Assembly (NCBI GenBank): GCA_902806365.1
Contig: CADCWJ010000314.1
Span: forward strand, 1 to 10,553
Direction of reading: 5' to 3'
DNA: 10,553 nucleotides
Source: an uncultured Thermomicrobiales bacterium
GTDB taxonomy: Bacteria; Chloroflexota; Chloroflexia; Thermomicrobiales; UBA6265
Shown: positions 1 to 6,276 of the stretch, piece after piece
Layout of the letters: each line of letters begins with the position of its first letter
How positions within the stretch are numbered: the first letter of the stretch is position 1
Made by a program: the position numbers and the translations under genes
The notes under the pieces: model-generated
Databases searched by the model: none
Told to the model about the DNA's origin: nothing
The model's input: only the letters and a program-made list of their open reading frames with translations

Positions 1-101
1 AGAACAGCGAGGAGGTCCTGAAGATCGTCGGTAATCTCGTATTCCGTCACTGACCCCGACGGTTGCTGGTTCTCGGAAAGTACCTGGGGACTGCTGTTCA
101 A
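1..101 (-). CDS. 5' end of an unidentified protein gene, running off the left edge
   Basis: An open minus-strand frame leaves the window at position 1. Two starts are possible. A TTG at 101-99 has a GGGAG ribosome site six bases upstream, and a GTG at 50-48 has only a weak GGGG before it. From the GTG the protein begins MTEYEITDDLQDLLAVL, an acidic amphipathic stretch; the TTG would add 17 Ser/Gln-rich residues. The ITDDLQ-LLAVL pattern resembles, from memory only, the N-terminus of the Ycf45-like R3H/AAA ATPases of Chloroflexota and cyanobacteria. With so few residues this is no more than a hint. It lies about 110-160 bases downstream of the acetyltransferase gene on the same strand and may share its transcript. 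A chance open frame remains possible. Confidence 0.4.
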   Translation of the reverse strand, partial: MNSSPQVLSENQQPSGSVTEYEITDDLQDLLAV

Positions 102-209
102 CCCTGTCTCCCTGGAGGAATGGTCACGCCGTTCGACCGCTTCGGGAGGAATCGGCGACACATTCCCGGACCGCGAGTCCCTCGTCGGCTCGCGAGCGAA
201 ATGCCGGAT

Positions 210-1226
210 TTACGACGCTTCCGACGAGGAATCGGAAGCATTCTCGACCAGGAAGGTCGGCACCCGCTTGCCGACCGGCTCCTTCAAATCTGACGCAAAC
301 GTCACCGAGACGTTCGCCGGCGCACGGACTGGCGCGGTCGTGTACTTCACATGCAACTCCTGTTCCAGTTGAACCACAAAACCGATATCCTGGAGATAAG
401 TCAGGTATTCCTGCTGATAATTTCGGACGATCACGCGGGCTGGTCGCGCAAGGCGACCCTGCAAATCCCTGGCGACCGTGCCCATCAGATCGGGAAACCG
501 TTTCCGGTGATCCGGATGCATCATGAACTCGAGCGTGTGGGCCCGCGGACTGGACGCGACCTTCGCGTATCCGACAGCCTGGTATCCATCCTCCACCAAC
601 CACCCGTTGCGTGTGGTGCCGCTCCATCCCTGGCGCTCGATGTCCCAGTGATGACTGGTGAGCGCTTCGGCGTATTGAACCTGGCGCGGGACGGATGCGA
701 GGTAGAGTTGATGGATCGACCAGACATCAGCGGAAAGTTGCCGGCGCCCCTGGGTCGGACCCGTCGGCACGGGCATCGAGGGCGCGCCGAGAATCGTCTC
801 GGAGGTATACGGTGCAAAGCCACACCGGCGGAACGAGGCCAACACCGGTGAAGAAGTCGGCACATGAGCGTAGAGGCGTTTGGTGCCTTCCAGGCCGGCC
901 GCCACCACCCCGTGGTGGAGAAGCTCTTCGATTACCGGATCGACCGCGTAGACGCCGAGGTTTGCGCTGATGTCCGAAACCACCCATCGCTGATCGGGAC
1001 CAAGGACCTGGAACACGATCGAACCGACCGGTCGTCCGCCCGAGCGGGCAACGAACACACGCTGATCGTATCCGGTGAATGGGAGCAGAGCTCGAAGGAC
1101 CGCGATCGCCCGATGGTACGCAGGGCCGCCGGGATCGAAGTCATGGGGCGAAAGCTGGCTGATTTGTGACCGCAAGCCGGAGAGATCGGCCCAGCGCGAT
1201 CGGTCTACCCGCACCGCCAGGTGCAT
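210..1226 (-). CDS. GNAT-like acetyltransferase, probably two tandem domains (338 aa)
   Basis: The protein probably transfers an acetyl group from acetyl-CoA to an amine, in the cytoplasm; the substrate is unknown. The first half shows a GNAT-like order: strands around RVFVARSGGRPVGSIVFQV (about residues 60-80), then a helix and a strand ending PTSSPVLASFRRCGFAPYTS (about 125-145), the usual last strand-helix-strand of the fold. The second half repeats the theme: GWLVEDGYQAVGYAKVA, then MHPDHRKRFPDLM, then IVRNYQQEYLTYLQDIGF, again a 'long helix, then GF' ending. The C-terminus is a Ser-rich tail. I chose the ATG at 1226-1224 because homology-like sequence begins there. The frame stays open to a TTG at 1364, but those 46 residues look like untranslated DNA, and no convincing ribosome site precedes any candidate. 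It follows recR on the same strand. The canonical Q/RxxGxG/A acetyl-CoA loop is not obvious in either half, so activity is uncertain. Confidence 0.7.
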   Translation of the reverse strand: MHLAVRVDRSRWADLSGLRSQISQLSPHDFDPGGPAYHRAIAVLRALLPFTGYDQRVFVARSGGRPVGSIVFQVLGPDQRWVVSDISANLGVYAVDPVIEELLHHGVVAAGLEGTKRLYAHVPTSSPVLASFRRCGFAPYTSETILGAPSMPVPTGPTQGRRQLSADVWSIHQLYLASVPRQVQYAEALTSHHWDIERQGWSGTTRNGWLVEDGYQAVGYAKVASSPRAHTLEFMMHPDHRKRFPDLMGTVARDLQGRLARPARVIVRNYQQEYLTYLQDIGFVVQLEQELHVKYTTAPVRAPANVSVTFASDLKEPVGKRVPTFLVENASDSSSEAS

Positions 1227-1428
1227 TGCGGCGGTCGCGCTGCTGCCGCCGCTCCGGAGTTCCACGTGAGATCGTCTGACTGGATGCGCGAATCGCGTCC
1301 GCAACCTGGGTTGTCCTAACCGATACTGCCGCGCCGCGCCCTGACCGGGCGACCAACGCCCCAAACCAGTGCCTGCGTAGCCACCATTCTACGGGGTCGA
1401 GCAAGCCCGCTCAAGAGATGCCGCACGG

Positions 1429-2040
1429 TCACAAGACCCGTCTGCCGGACATGGCCCGTCCGAGCGTCATTTCATCGGCGTACTCGAGATCACCGCCAAC
1501 CGGCAACCCGCTGGCGGGGCGGCTTACCGTGACACCCAGCGGGGTCAACAATCGGTGGAGGTAGGTTGCGGTCGCCTCTCCCGGGAGGTCGAGGTTGGTG
1601 AAGACAATGATCTCGGAGGGAGATTCGCGCCGCACCCGCTCCCCGAGCTCCCGGATCCTGAGCTTGTCCGGGCCGATGCCATCGACCGGCGAAATCGCGC
1701 CGTGGAGCACGTGATACCGCCCCCGGTACTCGTTCGTGCGCTCGATTGCGACCACGTCGAGCGGTTCTTCGACGACGCAAATCCGGTTGTCCCGGTTGCC
1801 GTCAGCGCAGATCCGACAGGGATCATCTTCCGTCGTATTGAAACAATTGGAGCACAGCCGGATCCGATCCTTGACATCGAGGATCGCCTCCGCCAGGCCG
1901 ATCGCATCGTTGCGCGAAGCCCGAAGCAGGAAGTAGGCGAGCCGCGAGGCCGTCTTGGCTCCGATTCCAGGTAACTTCGCCAGTTCGTCGATCAGACGGC
2001 CGACTGGCTCGGCCGTCGCTGAACTATGGGAAGGCAACAC
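1429..2040 (-). CDS. recR: Recombination protein RecR
   Basis: RecR works with RecO (and RecF) to load RecA onto SSB-coated single-stranded DNA in gap repair. All family parts are present in 203 residues, a normal length. There is an N-terminal helix-hairpin-helix (LPGIGAKTASRLA, residues 23-35), a Cys4 zinc finger C63-X2-C66-X8-C75-X2-C78, a Toprim domain (about 86-180), and the family signature SGLPVGGDLEYADEMTLGRA near the C-terminus. The start is GTG at 2040-2038, preceded by AAGGAG with a six-base spacer; the next codon, TTG, is a less likely start. The usual Toprim loop TNPTVEGEATA reads TNLDLPGEATA here. The common partners dnaX and ybaB are not next to it. It is divergent from the zinc-ribbon gene, with 311 bases between them, and precedes the acetyltransferase gene. 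Confidence 0.97.
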   Translation of the reverse strand: MLPSHSSATAEPVGRLIDELAKLPGIGAKTASRLAYFLLRASRNDAIGLAEAILDVKDRIRLCSNCFNTTEDDPCRICADGNRDNRICVVEEPLDVVAIERTNEYRGRYHVLHGAISPVDGIGPDKLRIRELGERVRRESPSEIIVFTNLDLPGEATATYLHRLLTPLGVTVSRPASGLPVGGDLEYADEMTLGRAMSGRRVL

Positions 2041-2104
2041 GTCTCACTCCTTGCACCGGGCGAAAGACCAATGCAGCGTCGAACTGTCGCCCCCGCTCCA
2101 ACGA

Positions 2105-2113
2105 ATGATACCA
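2105..2113 (-). promoter_or_regulatory. Candidate extended -10 promoter for recR
   Basis: On the minus strand the sequence reads TGGTATCAT, an extended -10 (TGn) joined to TATCAT, five of six matches to TATAAT. No good -35 lies 16-18 bases upstream, which extended -10 promoters can tolerate. Transcription would start near 2098, giving a 5' leader of about 58 bases before the GTG start of recR. The near-palindrome GAATGATACCATTC (2103-2116) covers it. Confidence 0.3.
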
Positions 2114-2179
2114 TTCATATGTGTCCACAGCATGTGCGGTTCGAGGGAATCCGGAACCAGGAGACGGGGCAATTTCTCA

Positions 2180-2209
2180 TTGTCCGCGAAATATGAGTTG
2201 CGATATATG
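2180..2209 (+). promoter_or_regulatory. Candidate promoter for the zinc-ribbon gene
   Basis: TTGTCC (2180-2185) and TATATG (2204-2209) are separated by 18 bases, with four of six matches to each consensus box. Transcription would start near 2216 and leave a leader of about 135 bases. The match is modest and the region is AT-rich, so chance is a real alternative. Confidence 0.25.
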
Positions 2210-2351
2210 CACAGTCGTGATACCGTGGCGATGGCCAGAAATTATCCATGCGTTCAGTCGAGCGGAGAGGATCTGGGGACCGGAATGGCCGATCTGCGAC
2301 TCGCTCAGCACCAGGTTGCAACGCAGTACCTTCTCGACGGAGGGATCCGAC

Positions 2352-2675
2352 GTGGACTTTTCGGATAAGACACTGACGTGTCGAGAGTGCAGCAAGCCTT
2401 TTACGTGGACCGCTGGAGAGCAGCAGTTTTTCCGGGAAAAGGCGTTGATCAATATTCCGGCACGCTGTCCGCAGTGCCGCTCCGCTCGCAAGGCCAAGCT
2501 GGGGCTCCCCGACCGGGCGCAGACCGATGTCGTTTGCGCCGGGTGCAATCGGGCCACGACCGTCCCGTTCGTACCCCGAAACGGCAACCCCGTGTACTGC
2601 TCGGCATGCTTCGCGAAAGCTCGCGAAGCGGCAGCATCCCGCGAGGAGGCCGAGGTCGTCAGCACACCAGCCTGA
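2352..2675 (+). CDS. Small double zinc-ribbon protein (107 aa)
   Basis: A soluble protein with eight cysteines in four CxxC pairs: C10/C13, C39/C42, C62/C65 and C83/C86. The first half (DKTLTCRECSKPFTWTAGEQ, then CPQCRSARK) matches the pattern of the probable zinc-ribbon domain zf-trcl (Pfam PF13451 as I recall). The second half (CAGCNRATTVPFVPRNGNPV, then YCSACF) matches the CxxC...VPF.P..g.PVYC..CF motif often fused behind it. Each half likely binds one zinc. Such proteins are common in Chloroflexota and have no established role; nucleic-acid or protein binding is a guess. The start is GTG at 2352, with GGAGGG about eight bases upstream; translating further upstream gives no domain-like sequence. 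The C-terminus is a charged Ala/Glu/Arg tail. It is the only plus-strand gene and stands alone, with its own terminator 34 bases after the stop. Confidence 0.85.
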   Translation: MDFSDKTLTCRECSKPFTWTAGEQQFFREKALINIPARCPQCRSARKAKLGLPDRAQTDVVCAGCNRATTVPFVPRNGNPVYCSACFAKAREAAASREEAEVVSTPA

Positions 2676-2708
2676 CGCATGCATCGCGCGGAAAGCCCCG
2701 ATCACGTA

Positions 2709-2745
2709 CGGAAAACGCCGGGCCATTCTGGCCCGGCGTTTTCCG
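2709..2745. terminator. Bidirectional intrinsic terminator between the zinc-ribbon gene and ftsK
   Basis: A perfect 16-bp inverted repeat, CGGAAAACGCCGGGCC and its complement, encloses the five-base loop ATTCT. The GC core is flanked by AAAA on the left and TTTT on the right, so each strand shows a GC stem followed by a U run. It lies 34 bases past the stop of the plus-strand gene and 25 bases past the end of ftsK, as expected for a shared terminator of convergent genes. Confidence 0.9.
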
Positions 2746-2769
2746 CACTCCATGCGCCCATGGGGGTCC

Positions 2770-4986
2770 TCACTCGTCGCCGCGAATCACGGTGCGGCCG
2801 CGCACCCCGTCGGCGGGGCCGATCACCCCATCATCCTCCATCTGCTCGATGAGCCGGGCGGCCCGGTTGTAGCCGATCCGAAGTCGACGCTGGAGCATCG
2901 ACGCCGATGCCGTGCCCTGCTGCCGGACGACATCCAGCGCCTGGATCATCAACGGATCATCTCCGTCCTCATCGGACTCCCCTCCCGCTTGCGGGTCTGA
3001 GGACGGCAGATCGAGCCACTCCGGCGCGTATTGTGGGATGGGGGCGACCGTATGCCAATGGTCGACGATACCCTTGACGTCCTCGTCGATGAAGGCGCCC
3101 TGTACACGGAGCGGCTTGGCGGCATCCGGCGGCAGGTAGAGCATGTCTCCACGTCCCAGGAGCCGCTCGGCGCCAGGCATGTCGAGCACCACCCTGCTGT
3201 CGATCATCGACGAGACGGCAAACGCGATCCGGGCCGGGACATTTGCCTTGATCAGGCCCGTCAGGACGTTCACGCTCGGGCGCTGGGTGGCGATGATGAG
3301 GTGGATGCCCGTCGCCCGCGCCATCTGCGTCAGCCGTGCAAGGAGCGTCTCGACGTCATCCGGCGTCGTCATCATCAAATCCGCCAGCTCATCGATGATG
3401 ACGACGAGATAGGGGATCTTCTCGGCTTCCGGCTCGTCGATGATTCGCAGCCGGTAGCCGTCGATGTTGCGCACGCCGAGCGTCTTGAACAGCTCGTAGC
3501 GCCGGTTCATCTCGCGCAAAACCATCCGCAGCGCCCCGACGACCTTGTCCATCTCGGTCACCACAGGGCACTGCAGATGCGGCACGCCGTTGAAGCCGGT
3601 CAGCTCGACCATCTTCGGGTCGATCATCAAAAGGCGCAGCTCGTCGGGCCGGCACTTAAGCAGGAAGGTGCTGATGATCCCGTTGAGGCAGATGCTCTTC
3701 CCGGCACCGGTGGCACCCGCGATCAGGAGATGCGGCATCTTGGCAAGATCGCCGACGATGTAGCGCCCATTGACGTCCCGGCCCAGCGGGAGCGGAAGCT
3801 TAGCCTTGCTCCGGGCGAAGGCGGGTGCTTCGAGCACCTCCCGAAGGCCGACCATCGCCACTTCCGCGTTCGGAATTTCCAAACCGACGCGCGCCATCCC
3901 GGGAATGGGGGCCTCTACCCGGATGCTCTGTGCCGCGAGGGCAAGCGCGAGGTCGTTCTGCAGCTCGGTGATCCGCCGCACCTTGACCCCATCACCTGGC
4001 TCGAGCGCGAACTGTGTCACCGCCGGACCCGGGTTGATCTCCCGCACGGTCGCTTCGACCTTGAAGCTCAAGAGGCGTTCCTCGATCGCGCGGGCCTTTG
4101 CCTCGAGCTCGACCGCGTTCGGCTTGACCTCATCGTAGTAGGGCAGCAGGCGGATATCGGGCAGCGGGAGCGGCTCCCCGCTGGTAAGGACGGGAGGGGT
4201 CATCGGACCCGGTTTCTGGTCGGCGGCAGCCGCCTTGACTTCCCGCTTCGGGATGTTGATGACCCGTTCGACCGGCTTGTAGGTCGTGACCGATGGCTCG
4301 GACGACAGGTGACGCCTGCCCCCGCTTCCGACTTTCGCGACAGGCGTTGCTTCCGGCGGCGCGGGCTTGTCTTTGGGTTTGCGGGGCGGTAGCAACCGAC
4401 GCAAATCCCTCTCAAGCGACATCAGGTCGGTGTCCGCGAGGAGAAAGACGGAGATAACGCCGGCAACGAACAACACCAGTCCGGACGCCACACGCCCGAG
4501 CCCGCCCCGGGCCACATCGCCGATCACCATTCCCAGCGCGCCGGACATCGTCTCTCCGCCGAACGAGAGCAATCCGGTGACCGCAGCGACGAACAGTGCC
4601 CCACCGATCAGGTGCCGAACGAGGAGGATCGAACCTTCGTGGCTTGCCAGGGCACGCAAGGCGGTCAGTCCGAACAGAATCGGCGCCAGGATCGCGGCAC
4701 GACCCAGCAGGTCGTGGAGCCGCGCCGCCCACCAGGAGACCACCGCGCCGTCCTGGGAGCCCCGCCCCAGTGCCCAGGAACTCACCAATGCACAAAGGAC
4801 CAGCGCCATCCCGATCATTTCCCGCTTGAGCCGGGGCGTAATCGAAATCGAAGGAATCAACCCCTGGCAAAAGGCGCGAATACGCGCTAACCAGATCCGA
4901 TACCAGGAGGTCTTCTTCACCTTGCTCCGGGCATGCTTGCCATTCGATCGGGCGGCTTCTGTTCGGGATCGCGTTTGCGTCGCCAT
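2770..4986 (-). CDS. ftsK: DNA translocase FtsK/SpoIIIE (738 aa)
   Basis: A membrane-anchored hexameric ATPase that pumps chromosomal DNA across the division septum and helps resolve chromosome dimers. After a basic N-terminus, four hydrophobic segments lie at about residues 56-75, 97-113, 122-142 and 165-185. A Pro/Lys-rich linker reaches to about 275. The motor's alpha domain is at about 285-390 and the RecA-like beta domain follows, with Walker A GATGAGKS (424-431) and Walker B YLVVIIDEL (526-534). The C-terminal winged-helix gamma domain (about 677-738, GYNRAARLIEQMEDDGVIGP) reads orientation sequences on the DNA. Total size is near B. subtilis SpoIIIE and far below E. coli FtsK, through a short linker. 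The ATG at 4986 has AGAAGG five bases upstream; a GTG two codons earlier has no properly spaced ribosome site. It is transcribed apart from udg, from a promoter near 5078. Confidence 0.97.
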   Translation of the reverse strand: MATQTRSRTEAARSNGKHARSKVKKTSWYRIWLARIRAFCQGLIPSISITPRLKREMIGMALVLCALVSSWALGRGSQDGAVVSWWAARLHDLLGRAAILAPILFGLTALRALASHEGSILLVRHLIGGALFVAAVTGLLSFGGETMSGALGMVIGDVARGGLGRVASGLVLFVAGVISVFLLADTDLMSLERDLRRLLPPRKPKDKPAPPEATPVAKVGSGGRRHLSSEPSVTTYKPVERVINIPKREVKAAAADQKPGPMTPPVLTSGEPLPLPDIRLLPYYDEVKPNAVELEAKARAIEERLLSFKVEATVREINPGPAVTQFALEPGDGVKVRRITELQNDLALALAAQSIRVEAPIPGMARVGLEIPNAEVAMVGLREVLEAPAFARSKAKLPLPLGRDVNGRYIVGDLAKMPHLLIAGATGAGKSICLNGIISTFLLKCRPDELRLLMIDPKMVELTGFNGVPHLQCPVVTEMDKVVGALRMVLREMNRRYELFKTLGVRNIDGYRLRIIDEPEAEKIPYLVVIIDELADLMMTTPDDVETLLARLTQMARATGIHLIIATQRPSVNVLTGLIKANVPARIAFAVSSMIDSRVVLDMPGAERLLGRGDMLYLPPDAAKPLRVQGAFIDEDVKGIVDHWHTVAPIPQYAPEWLDLPSSDPQAGGESDEDGDDPLMIQALDVVRQQGTASASMLQRRLRIGYNRAARLIEQMEDDGVIGPADGVRGRTVIRGDE

Positions 4987-5068
4987 CGACACCTTCTCTG
5001 GCTTCCCGACCTGGTATCAGCGCACCATCTTCGGGGTGGGGGACAGGAGCGGAGCTCCGGTAACGGAG

Positions 5069-5083
5069 TGTACGTACATTATA
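5069..5083 (-). promoter_or_regulatory. ftsK promoter -10 with overlapping palindrome
   Basis: On the minus strand TATAAT (5083-5078) is a perfect -10 box in GC-rich surroundings. At 17-base spacing the -35 position holds GCTTCA, a poor match. The perfect 10-bp palindrome TGTACGTACA (5069-5078) begins at the last base of the -10 and spans the expected start point near 5071, so it could be an operator. The leader to the ftsK ATG would be about 85 bases. The box sits 34 bases downstream of the udg terminator, so the two genes look like separate units. Confidence 0.5.
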
Positions 5084-5110
5084 CACACCGTCCTCCCCGG
5101 TGAAGCCGCT

Positions 5111-5148
5111 ACAAAAATTGCCCCCCGTGTCGCGAGACGGGGGGCAAT
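5111..5148 (-). terminator. Intrinsic terminator of the udg transcript
   Basis: A perfect 12-bp stem, ATTGCCCCCCGT with its complement (5117-5128 and 5137-5148), closes an eight-base loop. Read on the minus strand, the stem is followed at once by TTTTT (the AAAAA at 5113-5117). This is a textbook rho-independent terminator for transcripts coming from udg, which ends 123 bases earlier at 5272. Confidence 0.92.
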
Positions 5149-5271
5149 GTGGTTGAGATTGCGTTCAAGGGGTGATGGGCTACGGCGCCAGTGGGTACCG
5201 CGCCGATAGGCTCGAACCCCGCTCATGGGGTTTGAGACGAACCTGGAGGCGGGTGCACGTGCCGATTGCGG
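5149..5271 (-). other. Structured 3' tract between udg and its terminator
   Basis: This 123-base stretch has no credible reading frame. On the minus strand it can form AACCCC/GGGGTT with a six-base loop (5215-5232) and CGGCGC/GCGCCG with an 11-base loop (5183-5205), followed by the strong terminator hairpin. It could be a long structured 3' untranslated region or a small RNA released from it. It contains GGTTCGAGC, which resembles a tRNA T-loop, but the required stem does not pair. Confidence 0.35.
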
Positions 5272-5898
5272 CTAAAAGAGCGATTGCTGGGCTGGAGGGT
5301 CGTCCCGCTCCGACGCCGCCTGCCGATGGCGCTCCTGATCGGCAAGCACTTTCGGAAGGGCGGCAAAATCTTCCTCGATTGCGCCACGAAGACTCGACTG
5401 GTGAAGCGCCGCCGCCGGGTGGTACATCGGCACCACAAGCCGCTTGCCGATCCGTTTTGCCTGACCATGGATCCGGGAGATCCGCTCGCCGGGAAAGTAC
5501 TTCGACATCGAGAATCGCCCAAGCGTGACGATTACATCGGGGTCGATCGCGGCGATCTGCCGCTCCAGGTACTGGGAGCAAGCCTGAATCTCGTCTGGCA
5601 GGGGATCCCGGTTGGAAGGCGGCCGGCATTTAACGACATTGGTGATGAAGACATCCTCACGCGTCAATCCCGCCTTTGCCAGCAACTCGCTCAGGAACTT
5701 CCCCGACGCGCCGACGAACGGCTTGCCCTGTTGATCCTCGTGCCAGCCCGGTCCCTCTCCGATCAGCATGACCCGTGCGTCGGGATTGCCTTCGCCGGGT
5801 ACGGCATGGGTCCGGGTGCGGGACAGCTCGCAGAGCGGACATACCTTTACTTCCTCGGCAATGACGGTCAGATCGTCCGAGGCTCGCGTCTGATCCAA
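5272..5898 (-). CDS. udg: Family-4 (4Fe-4S) uracil-DNA glycosylase (208 aa)
   Basis: It removes uracil from DNA, made by cytosine deamination or dUTP incorporation, and so starts base-excision repair. Family-4 hallmarks are all visible: cluster cysteines C20-X2-C23, C91 and C107; the active-site motif GEGPGWHE (47-54); FVGASG (61-66); NVVKCRPPSNRDP (87-99); and the late HPAA (160-163). GEGPG rather than the GQDPY of family 1 separates it from Ung. The start is TTG at 5898-5896, with AGAGGGG about eight bases upstream; an in-frame TAA stands 15 bases before it and no better start occurs before the first cysteine. The last five residues, QQSLF, follow a charged, probably flexible tail and match the QxxLF type of sliding-clamp peptide. 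It is separated by 378 bases from the deacetylase gene and has its own terminator. Confidence 0.95.
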   Translation of the reverse strand: MDQTRASDDLTVIAEEVKVCPLCELSRTRTHAVPGEGNPDARVMLIGEGPGWHEDQQGKPFVGASGKFLSELLAKAGLTREDVFITNVVKCRPPSNRDPLPDEIQACSQYLERQIAAIDPDVIVTLGRFSMSKYFPGERISRIHGQAKRIGKRLVVPMYHPAAALHQSSLRGAIEEDFAALPKVLADQERHRQAASERDDPPAQQSLF

Positions 5899-6052
5899 CG
5901 TATGTTCCCCTCTTTACATCACTGGGTGAACGAGCCGGCACAGGGCTTGGCTCCGCGTACCGAAATTGGGTTCATCCCTGGACGTCGGTTGCCAGGTCCT
6001 ACCGATCGACAGCGCTACGGCAAGCGCGGCAGGAATCAACCAACCGATTCAC

Positions 6053-6072
6053 TATGCTTCACGAGCATACCA
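6053..6072 (-). promoter_or_regulatory. Candidate udg promoter with inverted repeat
   Basis: On the minus strand TGGTATGCT (6072-6064) forms an extended -10, with TTGGTC 18 bases upstream as a weak -35. The -10 is itself one arm of the inverted repeat TATGCT-N5-AGCATA (6053-6069), which could be a repressor site. The leader to udg would be about 160 bases. The boxes are imperfect, so this is tentative. Confidence 0.25.
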
Positions 6073-6180
6073 GCGTGCGCATGACCAGACCAAGCGCCGG
6101 GTGTCGCGCTCCCCTCTCCGTTTCCTGCCTGGAGGTACGCGCCCGGCGCGCCACGGTCCCAGCGTCAACCCACCCGGACA

Positions 6181-6208
6181 ACGGCTCCCGGATTTCTCCG
6201 GGAGCCGT
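6181..6208 (-). terminator. Probable terminator hairpin downstream of the deacetylase gene
   Basis: A perfect 12-bp inverted repeat, ACGGCTCCCGGA and its complement, encloses a four-base loop. It begins 68 bases past the stop of the deacetylase gene on the minus strand. It lacks a good U run on either side (TTGTCCG follows on the minus strand), so it may end transcription weakly, need Rho, or act as an RNA 3'-end stabiliser. A further copy of one arm lies at 6228-6237. Confidence 0.55.
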
Positions 6209-6276
6209 CATCTTGGGATCATCGATTCCGGGAGCCTTCCCCCCCGGCTATCGAGGGGTCAGCCGAACGCGTGCGA

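Larger units (their letters stand above)
2041..2351. other. Divergent intergenic region between recR and the zinc-ribbon gene
   Basis: These 311 bases hold no frame I would call a gene. They carry the ribosome sites of both neighbours and are more AT-rich than the flanks around 2100-2240. Candidate promoters in both directions and one near-palindrome are listed separately. I see no RNA gene, riboswitch or repeat here. Confidence 0.6.
5899..6276. other. Intergenic region between the deacetylase gene and udg
   Basis: These 378 bases contain no coding frame I can support. From right to left they carry the 3' region of the deacetylase transcript, with a strong hairpin and an extra copy of its arm, then a GC-rich stretch with nothing recognisable (about 6075-6180), then a possible udg promoter with an inverted repeat near 6053-6069, and the ribosome site of udg. 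Confidence 0.6.

Noticed and set aside
217..239. Inverted repeat GCTTCCGA/TCGGAAGC as a terminator of the acetyltransferase gene
   Set aside because: It lies inside the last codons of the gene, has only eight pairs with a seven-base loop, and no U run follows. Ser/Glu codon repetition explains it.
1227..1364. N-terminal extension of the acetyltransferase to a TTG start at 1364
   Set aside because: The extra 46 residues are Arg/Gly/Ser-rich without fold-like sequence, and the GNAT-like pattern begins only at the ATG at 1226.
2115..2753. Minus-strand frame of 212 codons opposite the zinc-ribbon gene
   Set aside because: It would read through the terminator hairpin and shows no domain, whereas the plus frame has eight ordered zinc-binding cysteines.
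3031..4392. Long plus-strand frame of 453 codons opposite ftsK
   Set aside because: It is rich in His, Arg, Asp and Gly, shows no domain, and lies wholly opposite a certain ftsK. Long antisense frames are usual in GC-rich coding DNA.
5205..5232. Possible tRNA (GGTTCGAGC resembles a T-loop, minus strand)
   Set aside because: The flanking bases do not form the five-pair T stem, and no anticodon or acceptor arms can be placed.
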